DNA of 64,000 bases from an uncultured Sulfitobacter sp. (GCA_947501805.1 CANMXJ010000003.1:186001-250000), one strand, 5' to 3'; counted from the stretch's first letter, positions 40,096 to 49,941 are shown. Numbers and translations are program-made. Notes: generated by a model from the letters alone, not told the origin.

Positions 40096-40378
40096 TTTCC
40101 TGCCTCACGCATTGGGCCCGGATAGCAATGATCAGCACAGATCAGGACGCAAACGGTCCTTGTCTGTCGTGTGGTGGTGCATTCATGGCGGCCCTGTTTT
40201 CAGGTGCTCGGTCTGACTGCGGTACTGCTGATGCCCTGCCTCGGGTCATATTATTGCCACATTGTTAACAGGCCCGTGCGTTGCTGTTAAGCATTTCCTG
40301 CACGCTGCCCCTTGGCACCGCGCTCTTTTCGCCACAAAAGTAGGGAGTTATCTGCATCCCTGTCAAAAAGGAACCACC

Positions 40379-41536
40379 ATGCCTGCCTCAAATACGCCCG
40401 TTGATCCCGTCGCGTTGACCGCCGAACTGGTGCGCTGCGCCTCGGTTACGCCCGCAAATGAAGGCGCGTTGGAAATTCTGGAGACGCTGTTGGAGGATGC
40501 AGGGTTCGACTGCGCTTGGGCGGATCGCGGTGGCATCCGCAACCTTTTTGCGCGTTGGGGAAACAAGGGAAATACGCGGTCTTTCGGTTTCAACGGTCAT
40601 ACCGATGTTGTCCCTATCGGCAATCCTGATGACTGGACCATGCCGCCCTTTGGTGCCGAAATCAAAGCCGGGATTATGTACGGTCGCGGCACCACGGACA
40701 TGAAATCGGGTGTGGCTGCTTTTGCCGCCGCCGCAGTTGACTTTGTGCGCGACACGCCTCCTGACGGGTCGGTCATTGTCGCAATCACCGGAGATGAAGA
40801 AGGCGATGCCGAAGACGGCACAACAGCCCTTCTTGAGTATATGGAAAAGCACGGTGAACGCATGGATGTCTGTCTGGTGGGGGAGCCGACCTGCCCTGAC
40901 AAGATGGGTGATATGATCAAGATCGGGCGGCGTGGGTCGATGACAACCTGGTTCAAGGTTATCGGCAAGCAGGGCCATTCTGCCTATCCACACCGCGCCA
41001 ACAACCCGCTGCCTGCAATGATGCGGCTGATGGACAGGTTGGCGTCACATGAGCTGGATCAGGGGACGGAACATTTTGATCCCTCAACACTGGCTGTTGT
41101 CACGGTTGACACAGGCAATCCTGCCACAAATGTTATTCCAGCCAACTGCACAGCGGCGGTAAACATCCGGTTCAACGACACCCATTCAGGTACCAGCCTG
41201 TCATCATGGATCGCAGAAGAAGTCGCAGAAATTCGCACGCAATTCAGCGTCGAGATCGAAACAGAAACCAAGATTTCCGGCGAAAGCTTCATCACCCCGC
41301 CGGGTGAGCTATCGGCACTTGTTGCGCAGGCAGTCGAGGCTGAAACAGGCCTGACACCTGTGCTGTCCACAACCGGTGGCACATCTGACGCCCGCTTTAT
41401 GAAATCGCATTGTCCGGTGGTCGAATTTGGTCTTGTTGGTCAGTCAATGCACCAAGTGGACGAACATGTGCGTATTGAACACATCCACCAACTCAAGGCG
41501 ATCTACGGGCGAATCCTGAAAGACTATTTCGCATGA
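40379..41536 (+). CDS. dapE: Succinyl-diaminopimelate desuccinylase
   Basis: A 385-residue M20 metallohydrolase. Metal ligands lie in [33 protein letters not shown] and the C-terminal SMHQVDEHV. It releases succinate from N-succinyl-LL-diaminopimelate. ATG 40379 is chosen because AAAAAGGAACC precedes it and the longer frame has no similarity. Its TGA overlaps the next ATG. Confidence 0.96.
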   Translation: MPASNTPVDPVALTAELVRCASVTPANEGALEILETLLEDAGFDCAWADRGGIRNLFARWGNKGNTRSFGFNGHTDVVPIGNPDDWTMPPFGAEIKAGIMYGRGTTDMKSGVAAFAAAAVDFVRDTPPDGSVIVAITGDEEGDAEDGTTALLEYMEKHGERMDVCLVGEPTCPDKMGDMIKIGRRGSMTTWFKVIGKQGHSAYPHRANNPLPAMMRLMDRLASHELDQGTEHFDPSTLAVVTVDTGNPATNVIPANCTAAVNIRFNDTHSGTSLSSWIAEEVAEIRTQFSVEIETETKISGESFITPPGELSALVAQAVEAETGLTPVLSTTGGTSDARFMKSHCPVVEFGLVGQSMHQVDEHVRIEHIHQLKAIYGRILKDYFA

Positions 41537-41949
41537 GTGTGACGATTGCCCTGACCGATGACATCGCGACGTGCCGACATTTGCGGCGTGTTGTTTTCAT
41601 AGAGGAGCAGGGTGTTCCCGAAGCGGATGAGCTGGATGATCTTGATCCGTTGTCCCTGCACCTTCTCGCGATTGATGCGAGTGGCCCGATTGGAACGGCA
41701 CGGATTTACATAGCTGACGGTATTGCGAAGATTGGCCGCGTTTGCGTGTTGAAACATCTTCGTGGCACAGGTTTGGGGGCTGCTTTGATCCGCAAAGCAC
41801 TGGATGTTGCGCAAGGCAAAGCGGCACGGGCCAAGCTTGGTGCACAGCTACACGCGCTGGGCTTTTATGAATCTCTTGGCTTCACCGCATTTGGCCCGAT
41901 TTACGACGATGCAGGGATCGAACATCGTGACATGGTCCGCGATCTATGA
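41533..41949 (+). CDS. GNAT-family N-acetyltransferase (ElaA-like)
   Basis: A 138-residue GNAT protein. The acetyl-CoA loop is [19 protein letters not shown], preceded by the family start region [20 protein letters not shown]. It acetylates an unknown amine. It overlaps dapE by four bases (ATGA) and the following gene by four, so the three are probably one operon. Confidence 0.85.
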   Translation: MSVTIALTDDIATCRHLRRVVFIEEQGVPEADELDDLDPLSLHLLAIDASGPIGTARIYIADGIAKIGRVCVLKHLRGTGLGAALIRKALDVAQGKAARAKLGAQLHALGFYESLGFTAFGPIYDDAGIEHRDMVRDL

Positions 41950-42530
41950 AGCGAACACTGATCGTGATGGTCAAAGAACCGCGGCCGGGTAGGGTCAAGA
42001 CGCGGCTAGGACGAGAGATTGGCATGACCGCTGCTGCATGGTGGTTTCGACATCAGACAAGAGCGTTGTTGCGCAGAATCGAGGACCCCCGCTGGCAGGT
42101 TGTTCTGGCTGTGTCGCCTGATGCCGAAGGTTTGAAATCCCGTATCTGGCCCCCGCATTTACCTCGCTGGCCGCAAGGGCAGGGAGATCTGGGCGATAGA
42201 ATGGCGCGTATGTTGGCCTGCGTTCGTGTTGGTCCAGCCTGCATCATCGGGGGGGATATTCCAGGCATTTCACGCGCCCATATCGCTGACGCCTTTGCTG
42301 CGCTGGGCGATCATGATGGTGTATTTGGCCCCGCCCCGGATGGAGGCTACTGGCTGATTGGCCTCAAACATCCCCAACGCCAACCGCCAAGTCTGTTCAA
42401 GAATGTACGCTGGTCTACCGAAAATGCGTTGTTGGACAGTAAGGCGTCGCTTCCCGACCATAGCATCGCAGAAATTGCCACGTTGCGGGACGTCGACACA
42501 GCGCGCGATTTGCCCATGACGCGCCGATAA
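41946..42530 (+). CDS. DUF2064/TIGR04282-type glycosyltransferase-fold protein
   Basis: A 194-residue protein starting [22 protein letters not shown], the hallmark of this family, with IIGGDIPGISRAHI and GPAPDGGYWLIGLK, which place a GT-A/nucleotidyltransferase fold. Named members take part in arsenosugar synthesis, but most are unassigned, and no arsenic gene is near. Overlaps the GNAT gene by ATGA. Confidence 0.8.
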   Translation: MKRTLIVMVKEPRPGRVKTRLGREIGMTAAAWWFRHQTRALLRRIEDPRWQVVLAVSPDAEGLKSRIWPPHLPRWPQGQGDLGDRMARMLACVRVGPACIIGGDIPGISRAHIADAFAALGDHDGVFGPAPDGGYWLIGLKHPQRQPPSLFKNVRWSTENALLDSKASLPDHSIAEIATLRDVDTARDLPMTRR

Positions 42531-42550
42531 CTGCGTGTTACCTGCGGTAC

Positions 42551-44806
42551 ATGAAAAAATTACCTACCAAAGCCGAAATCCTTGAATGGATTGAACAGAA
42601 CCCGACACTGACCGCCAAGCGTGACATCGCAAAGGCGTTTGGCATCAAAGGCGCTGCGCGGATTGATCTCAAGCGTATCTTGAAAGAACTGGAAGCCGAA
42701 GGGCATCTGCAAAAGCGGTCGCGTAGCTATCAAGATCCTGATCGCTTGCCCCCCGTTTCTGTGTTGATGGTGACGGGACCGGACAGTCAGGGCGACCTGT
42801 TTGCCAAACCGATGGAATGGCACGGTGAAGATCGCGAACCGAATGTCTTGTTGATCACAAAACCTTCCGATCCTGCGCTGGGCGAAGGCGACCGCATTCT
42901 TGCGCGCCTGACTGCTGTAAAGGGTGATGATCACGCATATGAAGGACGGCTGATCCGGCGCATCGGAACCAATCCTCAAAAGGTGCTGGGTATCTTTCGC
43001 AAGCGAAGCGAAGGCGGGCGGATCATGCCTATCGACAAAGGGTCAGACCGTGAGTGGGCAGTTGCCGATGAGGATGTGAATGATGCCAGAGATGGTGAAT
43101 TGGTCGAGGCAGAGCAAGCCGGGCCAAAGGGGCGTCTGGGTTTGCCACGTGCGCGCATTACGGATCGTCTGGGTGATCCATCTGCGCCCAAAGCGGTATC
43201 GTTGATTGCGATTCACCAACATGGCATCCCCGATCAATTTCCCGATGAAGTTGTCGCAGAGGCGGATGCGGCCAAGCCGAAAGGCCTTCAGGATCGCGAA
43301 GACTTGCGCGAATTGCCGCTGATCACCATTGATCCTTCCGATGCCCGTGACCACGATGATGCCTGCTATGCGCATGCCGATGACGACCCCAAGAACAAAG
43401 GTGGCCATGTCATCTGGGTCGCGATTGCCGATGTGGCGGCCTATGTTACCCCCGGCTCTGCGCTGGATCGTGAGGCGCGCAAACGGGGCAACTCCACCTA
43501 TTTTCCGGATCGTGTTGTGCCAATGCTGCCGGATCGGCTGTCGGGTGATTTGTGTTCGCTGCACGAAGGGGTGCCAAGAGCCTGTATTGCGGTACGGATG
43601 GTGCTGGATTCCAAGGGTCAAAAGCTGACGCATACCTTCCATCGTGGATTGATGCGCTCACCTGCATCTTTGCATTACGAAGAAGTGCAAGACGCGATTG
43701 ATGGCCGACCAAACGATCGAACCGGACCTTTGCTAGAGCCTGTTTTGAAGCCGTTGTACGCGGCTTATGACGCCTTGAAAGTAGCCCGCGCTGCCCGACA
43801 GCCCCTTGATCTGGATCTGCCCGAACGGCGGGTTGAACTGTCAGAGGACGGAACCGTCAGTTCGGTGAACTTCAAGGACCGTCTGGATGCGCACAAGCTG
43901 ATCGAAGAATATATGGTGTTGGCAAATGTTGCCGCCGCAGAGACGCTGCTGGCAAAGAAAACGCCGCTGTTGTTCCGCATCCACGAAGAGCCGTCACCGG
44001 AAAAGCTGGAAAGCCTGCGCGAGACGGCACAAGCATCTGGCTTTACTCTTGCCAAAGGGCAGGTCCTGCAAACCGCGCATCTTAACAAGCTGCTGAATGA
44101 CGCTGCTGGGACGGATGAGGCGGAGTTGATCAACATTTCCACCCTGCGCTCCATGACGCAGGCGTATTACGGTCCTGCCCATATCGGTCACTTCGGACTT
44201 GCGCTGCGTTCTTATGCGCATTTCACCTCGCCTATCCGTCGCTATGCGGATTTGATCGTTCACCGTGCGCTGATCACGGCACACGGCTGGGGCAAGGATG
44301 GTCTGAGGCCAGAGGATCTTGATACGCTTGAACAAACGGGCGCGCATATCTCCGACACGGAGCGCCGTTCCATGATGGCCGAACGTGATACAACAGACCG
44401 CTATCTGGCGTCTTTCTTGTCAGAGCGGGTCGGCAACGAAATGTCAGGTCGCATTAGCGGCATCGCGCGGTTCGGTGCATTTGTGAAACTGGACGAAACC
44501 GGTGCCGATGGACTGCTGCCGATGCGCTCTTTGGGGCGGGAGTACTTTCACCACGATGCGGATCAGCAGACTTTAACGGGCTCTGACACCGGTATGACAA
44601 TCGGCATTGGTCAGCGGGTCAAGGTCCGGTTGGCCGAAGTGGTGCCCTTGACAGGCGGGATCACGCTGGAACTGCTAGAAATCGAGGGTACGAAGCTAAA
44701 GCAGGGCAGTCGCTCTCCGGCGGGGCGAAGCCCCCGCCGAAAAGGAAGCAACGCCAAGCGCAAGAAAGACAAGATCAAGCGCAAAGTCTCGCGGCCACGC
44801 CGCTGA
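42551..44806 (+). CDS. rnr: Ribonuclease R
   Basis: A 751-residue RNase II-family exoribonuclease. The N-terminus is winged-helix and cold-shock-like; the RNB catalytic domain carries the Asp cluster in TIDPSDARDHDDACYA, and the C-terminal S1 domain is GRISGIARFGAFVKLDETGADGLLP, followed by a basic Lys/Arg tail. It degrades structured RNA. A GC-rich hairpin (44718-44739) lies in the tail codons, and the last 32 bases overlap the convergent GST gene. Confidence 0.96.
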   Translation: MKKLPTKAEILEWIEQNPTLTAKRDIAKAFGIKGAARIDLKRILKELEAEGHLQKRSRSYQDPDRLPPVSVLMVTGPDSQGDLFAKPMEWHGEDREPNVLLITKPSDPALGEGDRILARLTAVKGDDHAYEGRLIRRIGTNPQKVLGIFRKRSEGGRIMPIDKGSDREWAVADEDVNDARDGELVEAEQAGPKGRLGLPRARITDRLGDPSAPKAVSLIAIHQHGIPDQFPDEVVAEADAAKPKGLQDREDLRELPLITIDPSDARDHDDACYAHADDDPKNKGGHVIWVAIADVAAYVTPGSALDREARKRGNSTYFPDRVVPMLPDRLSGDLCSLHEGVPRACIAVRMVLDSKGQKLTHTFHRGLMRSPASLHYEEVQDAIDGRPNDRTGPLLEPVLKPLYAAYDALKVARAARQPLDLDLPERRVELSEDGTVSSVNFKDRLDAHKLIEEYMVLANVAAAETLLAKKTPLLFRIHEEPSPEKLESLRETAQASGFTLAKGQVLQTAHLNKLLNDAAGTDEAELINISTLRSMTQAYYGPAHIGHFGLALRSYAHFTSPIRRYADLIVHRALITAHGWGKDGLRPEDLDTLEQTGAHISDTERRSMMAERDTTDRYLASFLSERVGNEMSGRISGIARFGAFVKLDETGADGLLPMRSLGREYFHHDADQQTLTGSDTGMTIGIGQRVKVRLAEVVPLTGGITLELLEIEGTKLKQGSRSPAGRSPRRKGSNAKRKKDKIKRKVSRPRR

Positions 44807-45503
44807 CCGTGTTGTTCATGGCGTCACTCGCGCGGTCGATGTAGCGGCACAGAATTTCGTCTTTGGCGATGCGTGTTTTCAACAAAGTCTTGCCTGGAGT
44901 AGCGCGCATGTTGGCCAGCATCGCTGCGACAGAGGCGTCCGCTGCAGTCGGTTTGTCGCCAAAAAGGAATGGACCGTGCCAAAGGCGGGTCGTAATTGCC
45001 TGTAGATCCGGTCCAATTCTTTCAAGACGCTCTTGGGGTGTGAGGCGGCCAAGCCCCTGACGGTCCATCCCTTGCAAGCAGGCTTTGCGCAGGCTGTTGG
45101 TGATCATACCGCGCAACAGTTTGGGAATGCTGCTAAAATAGGTATCGCGGACGATGGGCCAAACACTGTCATCGCCCCAGCGGTCCATCACAATGTGGAA
45201 ATACATATGCTCTTCGGCCATCCGTATGAAGGCACGTGAGGTTGCCTTCTCCATGTCGGACAAACCCGCATCAAAATCGGCACCTTGCGCTTCCAGATAG
45301 GTGCGGATGTTGTCACTGTCCGGGATGACCTGCCCCGCGACACGGATCGCCGGCAGCTTTTGCTTTGGCATCTTGCGAGGGTCAGGGGTGTCTTCACGTT
45401 GCCATTCCTGGCCGGACATATTCAGTAGCCAGATTGCTTTTACGCAGAACGGGCTGGCGGCCGGTTGACCAAAAGACGGGGCAAATGTGATGAGGGTGAT
45501 CAT
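44775..45503 (-). CDS. Glutathione S-transferase family protein
   Basis: A 242-residue protein with a thioredoxin-fold N-terminal half (MITLITFAPSFGQPAASPFCVKAIWLLNM, then KLPAIRVAGQVIPDSDNIRTYLE) and a helical C-terminal half with LFGDKPTAADASVAAMLANM. It resembles the metaxin/failed-axon-connections type of GST rather than classic detoxifying ones. It is divergent from the WYL regulator, which may control it. Its 3' end overlaps rnr. Confidence 0.8.
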   Translation of the reverse strand: MITLITFAPSFGQPAASPFCVKAIWLLNMSGQEWQREDTPDPRKMPKQKLPAIRVAGQVIPDSDNIRTYLEAQGADFDAGLSDMEKATSRAFIRMAEEHMYFHIVMDRWGDDSVWPIVRDTYFSSIPKLLRGMITNSLRKACLQGMDRQGLGRLTPQERLERIGPDLQAITTRLWHGPFLFGDKPTAADASVAAMLANMRATPGKTLLKTRIAKDEILCRYIDRASDAMNNTVSGVAARLCA

Positions 45504-45582
45504 TGTTATTCTCCAGTTTGAGTTGTGCCTTGGATAACACGCGCTCCTGTCAATTCTTGTCAGGATACGTTATGCTGCTGCG

Positions 45583-46296
45583 ATGACCCGCACACACAGA
45601 TTGTTCCAGCTGATGACTTCTCTACGACGCCTGCCGGCACCCGTGCGTGCGGTGCAATTGGCGGACGAGATGGGAACATCTTTGCGTACTGTTTACCGCG
45701 ATATTGATACGTTACGTGGCTTGGGTGCCGTCATTGATGGAGAAGCGGGTTTTGGATACACGCTTGTCGAAGATGCGACCCTGCCGCCCCTCGGATTTGA
45801 AGATGATGAGTTGGAAGCATTGGTCTTGGGTCTGCGCGATGTTGCAGTGATCGGCGATCCGGCGTTGGCAAAGGCGGCGGAATCGGCTTTGGCCAAACTG
45901 ACTGCACGTGTCCCACCGCGTCAGGCTCATCGCTTGCAGCACGCCATTCTTGATGCACGCAGATTTGTGCGCCCCAAGCCACCCCGTATCGACGTGGCCA
46001 CTTTGCGCACTGCGACATGGGAAGAAGAAACCGTGCGATTCTCCTACACAGACGCAAAAGGGGCCGCGTCGACCCGAGAGGTTGATCCGCTGGGAATCGT
46101 TTATCTACAAGACACGAACATGTTGATGGCATGGTGCCATTTACGCCGTGATTTCAGGGTGTTCCGCTTGGATCGGATGGATGATTTGTGTCGAACAGGC
46201 CAGAGTTTTCGCCCCCGACGCGTTCCAATGCTGCGCGATTACACAGCGAGATTGCGCGCTGAAGCAGTGGAGAGGGCGGAAGGTCGCGCGGATTAG
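45583..46296 (+). CDS. YafY-type HTH/WYL-domain transcriptional regulator
   Basis: A 237-residue regulator. A winged-helix DNA-binding domain covers residues 1-60 (MTRTHRLFQLMTSLRR ... SLRTVYRDIDTLRGLG), a middle region follows, and the C-terminal WYL-like domain has DPLGIVYLQDTNMLMAWCHLRRDFRVFRLDRM. WYL proteins sense ligands and repress or activate neighbours. The 79-base divergent spacer to the GST gene is the obvious target. Confidence 0.9.
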   Translation: MTRTHRLFQLMTSLRRLPAPVRAVQLADEMGTSLRTVYRDIDTLRGLGAVIDGEAGFGYTLVEDATLPPLGFEDDELEALVLGLRDVAVIGDPALAKAAESALAKLTARVPPRQAHRLQHAILDARRFVRPKPPRIDVATLRTATWEEETVRFSYTDAKGAASTREVDPLGIVYLQDTNMLMAWCHLRRDFRVFRLDRMDDLCRTGQSFRPRRVPMLRDYTARLRAEAVERAEGRAD

Positions 46297-46367
46297 TGCT
46301 TTGGGCTTTTTGCACCGCGGCTTGCGGGTTACGGTGCGGTTGTGCAGCAAAAAGATCGGATAAGGTC

Positions 46368-47639
46368 ATGCAGTTTCGTGTTGTTCTAACCAGCGTTATG
46401 GCTCTTTTTGTGTCGGGCTTTCAGGTGGGCGCGTTAGGGCCTGAAACTTCGCCCAGACCGACAGTGCGCAGTACGGAGATCTTAAAGGTCGCTGCCAAGG
46501 ATCACCTTGCGACACGCCGAGGGTTGCAGGAATGGATGGCGGGTTTTCGGGTTCGCGCCGTAGAAGCGGGCATTCAGGAAGCGCTTTTTGATCAAGTCAT
46601 GCAAGGTGTCACTTATGATGCCGAGACGGTCAAAAGGGATCGAAATCAGGCAGAGTTTACCAAGACAATATGGGATTATCTTGATACCGCTGTATCGGAT
46701 TTGCGGATCGCAAACGGGCAAAAAGCACTGTCTAAATGGGATGGGATGCTCACCAATATCGAAGCGCGCTTTGGCGTTGAAAAAGAGGTGATCGTCGCGA
46801 TCTGGGGGTTGGAGAGCGCCTACGGTACTTTTCGCGGTACGAATCCTGTAATCAACGGTTTGGCAACACTGGCCTATGATGCCCGCCGTGCGGATTTCTT
46901 TGAAGCAGAACTGATGCACGCACTACGTATTCTACAGAACGGGGATATCACGTCTGACCGGATGCGTGGCTCATGGGCTGGTGCGATGGGGCACACTCAG
47001 TTTATGCCGTCATCGTATCAATCTCATGCTGTTGATTGGAACAAGGACGGCAAGCGTGACATTTGGGGTGACAACCCGCAGGATGCGCTGGCTTCAACGG
47101 CTGCATACCTCAAGCACTATGGCTGGACCAAAGGGCAGCCTTGGGGAGGTGAGGTGCGTCTGCCGGATGGATTTGAATACACATTGGCGGATCGGGAAAT
47201 CCTTAAACTACCGTCTGAATGGGAGGATTTGGGGGTCAGGACGGTAGATGGCAGTCTGAAGGATGCGTATGGACCGGCGTCAGTTCTGCTGCCTGGTGGC
47301 GCGCAAGGGGCGGCATTTATGATCTTTTCAAATTTTGCGGTGATCGAGAAATACAATACGGCTGATGCTTATGTTGTTGGCATTGGCCATTTGAGTGATC
47401 GGATCACAGGCGGCAAGGAGATTGAACACACTTGGCCGCGCCAACTTCGCGCCCTGAGCAAGGACGAGCGGATCGAGTTACAAAAGAGACTGACTGCGGC
47501 GGGTTTTGATACGGTCAAGATTGACGCAAAGATGGGGCCGTTGACCATAAACGCGGTACGCCGATTTCAGCAGTCACAGGGTATTTTGCCAGACGGGTAT
47601 CCATCCCTGCAACTGTTGGACAGATTGCGGGCGTTGTAG
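46368..47639 (+). CDS. Lytic murein transglycosylase (MltB family) with C-terminal PG-binding domain
   Basis: A 423-residue protein with a signal peptide, an MltB/SLT-type catalytic domain with Glu in IWGLESAYGTFRG, and GAMGHTQFMPSSYQ, then a PG_binding_1 domain in the last 65 residues (FDTVKIDAKMGPLTINAVRRFQQSQGILPDG). It cleaves glycan strands to 1,6-anhydromuramic ends. ATG 46368 is preceded by AAGG; the longer frame upstream overlaps the regulator gene. Confidence 0.9.
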   Translation: MQFRVVLTSVMALFVSGFQVGALGPETSPRPTVRSTEILKVAAKDHLATRRGLQEWMAGFRVRAVEAGIQEALFDQVMQGVTYDAETVKRDRNQAEFTKTIWDYLDTAVSDLRIANGQKALSKWDGMLTNIEARFGVEKEVIVAIWGLESAYGTFRGTNPVINGLATLAYDARRADFFEAELMHALRILQNGDITSDRMRGSWAGAMGHTQFMPSSYQSHAVDWNKDGKRDIWGDNPQDALASTAAYLKHYGWTKGQPWGGEVRLPDGFEYTLADREILKLPSEWEDLGVRTVDGSLKDAYGPASVLLPGGAQGAAFMIFSNFAVIEKYNTADAYVVGIGHLSDRITGGKEIEHTWPRQLRALSKDERIELQKRLTAAGFDTVKIDAKMGPLTINAVRRFQQSQGILPDGYPSLQLLDRLRAL

Positions 47640-47664
47640 GCCGAACGGATTGTCCGACCTACAA
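47634..47664. terminator. Hairpin at the convergent ends of mltB-like and aminotransferase genes
   Basis: Outer arms TTGTAGG (47634-47640) and CCTACAA (47658-47664), inner arms CGGA (47646-47649) and TCCG (47653-47656). It includes the TAG stop of the transglycosylase and ends 5 bases before the aminotransferase stop, so it can act on both messages. Confidence 0.6.
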
Positions 47665-47668
47665 TTGA

Positions 47669-49066
47669 TTACGATGCTGCTTTGAGCATGTCTTTGTCTT
47701 TGAGGTCCTTGTACGTCGCATCCAGCGCATCTTTGGCACGAGAGGCAAAGACGTTGATCTCCTCTGGTGTGATGACCAAAGGCGGAGAAATGATCATCCG
47801 ATCACCGACATGGCGCATCACCAGATTGTTGGCAAAGCAATGCTCGCGACACATGTAGCCCACGGTGCCACCATCGCTCGCAAACTTGGCGCGGCTTTCT
47901 TTGTGAGGGGTGAGCGGCAACGACGCCATCATGCCAGATACGTTAACTCCGCCGACGAGCGGGTGTTCGCCCAAATCATTCAATGCCGATTGAAGCGCCG
48001 GCATCGCCACAGTCCGGATATGTGACAGCATGTCTTCTTCTTGCATGATGCGCAGGTTTTCCATCGCAACAGCGGCACAAACCGGGTGACCGGAGTAAGT
48101 ATAACCGTGGTTGAATTCGCAGGCGTTGATGACTTCAGCGATTTCGTCTGACACGATGGAGCCGCCAATAGGTGCGTAGCCCGAAGACAACCCTTTGGCG
48201 ATTGTCATGATGTCAGGTGTGATCCCCATTGTTTCGGATCCAAACCAGTTCCCTGTCCGGCCAAAGCCGCAGATGACTTCATCAGCGATCAGGAGAACGT
48301 CGTATTTTTTGCAGATACGCTCGATTTCCGGCCAGTAAGTCGATGGTGGAATAATGACGCCACCAGCACCTTGAACAGGTTCACCAATAAAGGCCGCGAC
48401 GTTTTCCGCGCCCAATTCAAGGATCTTTTCCTCAAGCTCCTGAGCCCGGACAAGCCCGAATTCTTCAGGAGTTTTATCGCCCCCTTCCGCCCACCAATCC
48501 GGTTGCCCGATGTGGTGGATACCCGGGATCGGCAGACCACCCTGCTCGTGCATCGGAGTCATCCCACCCAAGGATCCAGAGCCGATGGATGAGCCGTGAT
48601 AGGCGTTTTTACGGCTGATAACATGGGACTTTTGCGGCTGCCCCTTTTCAGCCCAGTAGACACGAACCATGCGTAGGTTGGTATCGTTTGCCTCTGATCC
48701 TGATCCTGCAAAGAAAACGTGGTTCAGATTGCCGGGTGCCAGTTTTGCCAGTTCCGCGGCAAGTGCGATTCCCGGCACGTGGGTCGTTTGAAAGAAGGTG
48801 TTATAATAGGGTAGTTCGTCCATTTGACGCGCTGCAACCTTGCCCATTTCGGGGCGGCCATATCCCAGATTAACACACCACAGACCTGCCATCGCATCTA
48901 GAATTTCGTTTCCGTCACTGTCTGTCAGGTAGACGCCCTTGGCGCGGGTAATGACGCGGGCCCCTTTTGCGGCCAGTTCATCATTGGTGGTAAACGGATG
49001 CATATGGTGCGCAGCATCCAATGCTTGCAACTCGGCGGTAGGCAAATGGTTTGTAATTGATGACAT
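47669..49066 (-). CDS. Class III aminotransferase, likely putrescine/polyamine:pyruvate type
   Basis: A 465-residue omega-aminotransferase. The PLP lysine is Lys291 in MTIAKGLSSGYAPIG, with GSGSEANDTNLRMVR, ADEVICGFGRTG and the family start DAAHHMHPFTTNDEL. SpuC-like enzymes move the terminal amino group of putrescine, or other diamines or omega-amino acids, to pyruvate. The neighbouring potFGHI-like transporter and FAD oxidase point to diamines; taurine or beta-alanine type substrates remain possible. Its promoter region shares TGATCAAATT with the potF promoter. Confidence 0.85.
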   Translation of the reverse strand: MSSITNHLPTAELQALDAAHHMHPFTTNDELAAKGARVITRAKGVYLTDSDGNEILDAMAGLWCVNLGYGRPEMGKVAARQMDELPYYNTFFQTTHVPGIALAAELAKLAPGNLNHVFFAGSGSEANDTNLRMVRVYWAEKGQPQKSHVISRKNAYHGSSIGSGSLGGMTPMHEQGGLPIPGIHHIGQPDWWAEGGDKTPEEFGLVRAQELEEKILELGAENVAAFIGEPVQGAGGVIIPPSTYWPEIERICKKYDVLLIADEVICGFGRTGNWFGSETMGITPDIMTIAKGLSSGYAPIGGSIVSDEIAEVINACEFNHGYTYSGHPVCAAVAMENLRIMQEEDMLSHIRTVAMPALQSALNDLGEHPLVGGVNVSGMMASLPLTPHKESRAKFASDGGTVGYMCREHCFANNLVMRHVGDRMIISPPLVITPEEINVFASRAKDALDATYKDLKDKDMLKAAS

Positions 49067-49105
49067 GATTCTGGACCTTTGACGCGGGGAAGACTTCTGT
49101 GTTCA

Positions 49106-49124
49106 GAATATGATCAAATTATTC
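49106..49124. promoter_or_regulatory. Candidate GntR-family operator upstream of the aminotransferase
   Basis: GAATA (49106-49110) and TATTC (49120-49124) flank TGATCAAAT in the 83 bases between the regulator gene and the aminotransferase start. The 10 bases TGATCAAATT (49111-49120) recur exactly at 49932-49941 before potF. A shared motif in two control regions of one locus, with a GntR/FCD regulator between them, suggests its binding site. Confidence 0.5.
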
Positions 49125-49149
49125 AAAGTCAATCAGATCAGACATCTGT

Positions 49150-49839
49150 TCAATCCTCAAGCAGCGCCACCTCTATCTGGTGGATGCCCTGTTCGATGTC
49201 TTCGGCCATAGCAGACGCTGAAGCTTCGATATCGCCGCGCCGCAACGCCTCAAGCAGATCCTTGTGTTTGTCAGGCAGGTTGCTTGTTCCAAAGCGGCCA
49301 CATACCACCCGTAGCGATGGCCCAAACCGCAGCCACAAACGATCAACCGTTGCGGTCATGATTGGCGCCTGGGCGGCAGCATAAATCGTAGCGTGAAAGC
49401 GGTAGTTGTGTGTCAGGTACCCCCCGACGTCCCCTTGTGCGATTGCGGTGTTGAGATCGTTGTCGCAAGCGGAAAGGCTGGCCAGAATGTCATCTGTCAT
49501 CCGCATAGCAGCGCGACGGGTCAATTCAGGTTCAATCGCTTTTCGCATGAAACCAAGCTCGTTTGCACCTTCTTTGCTGAGTATCGGAACAGAAACACGG
49601 CGGTTGTCTTTGTGTGTGAGCGCACCTTCCGCAATCAGTCGGCGCAAAGCCTCGCGCACAGGTGTCATGCCAGCTGCGAGTTGCTCTGTCAGTCCCTGAA
49701 TTGTCACGGCTTGACCGGGGGCGAGATCGCCAAACAGAATCATCACCCTCAGTTTTTCATAGACCGCCTGATGCGCTGGCACTTTGCCTGTCTCTGGTAC
49801 CAACCCTCGACCTGTCGAAGTGATTACGTTCACGTTCAT
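49150..49839 (-). CDS. GntR-family transcriptional regulator with FCD domain
   Basis: A 229-residue regulator. A winged helix spans residues about 22-85 (KVPAHQAVYEKLRVMILFGDLAPGQ, GMTPVREALRRLIAEGAL), and a C-terminal FCD ligand domain contains its usual metal-type His residues (TRRAAMR ... NYRFHATIYAAA ... DKHKDLLEAL). It lies between the aminotransferase and the divergent potF gene and most likely controls both, with a polyamine or breakdown product as effector. Confidence 0.92.
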   Translation of the reverse strand: MNVNVITSTGRGLVPETGKVPAHQAVYEKLRVMILFGDLAPGQAVTIQGLTEQLAAGMTPVREALRRLIAEGALTHKDNRRVSVPILSKEGANELGFMRKAIEPELTRRAAMRMTDDILASLSACDNDLNTAIAQGDVGGYLTHNYRFHATIYAAAQAPIMTATVDRLWLRFGPSLRVVCGRFGTSNLPDKHKDLLEALRRGDIEASASAMAEDIEQGIHQIEVALLED

Positions 49840-49930
49840 GGTTTACCCGCTTTTTTTGCCCAACACCGCGCACCTCGCGGCAAGGCATCCTGGGGGAAAG
49901 CATAAAGTATCTTGCCGTGAGAGGCAAAAC

Positions 49931-49941
49931 TTGATCAAATT
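49931..49941. promoter_or_regulatory. Candidate GntR-family operator upstream of potF
   Basis: TTGATCAAATT lies 46 bases before the potF ATG; its core TTGATCAA is a palindrome. It overlaps TTGACC (49940-49945), a possible -35, so a bound repressor would block transcription. TGATCAAATT is identical to the site before the aminotransferase. Confidence 0.5.

Noticed and set aside
41946..42530. Arsenosugar synthesis role for the DUF2064 gene
   Set aside because: No arsenic or radical SAM partner gene is in the neighbourhood.
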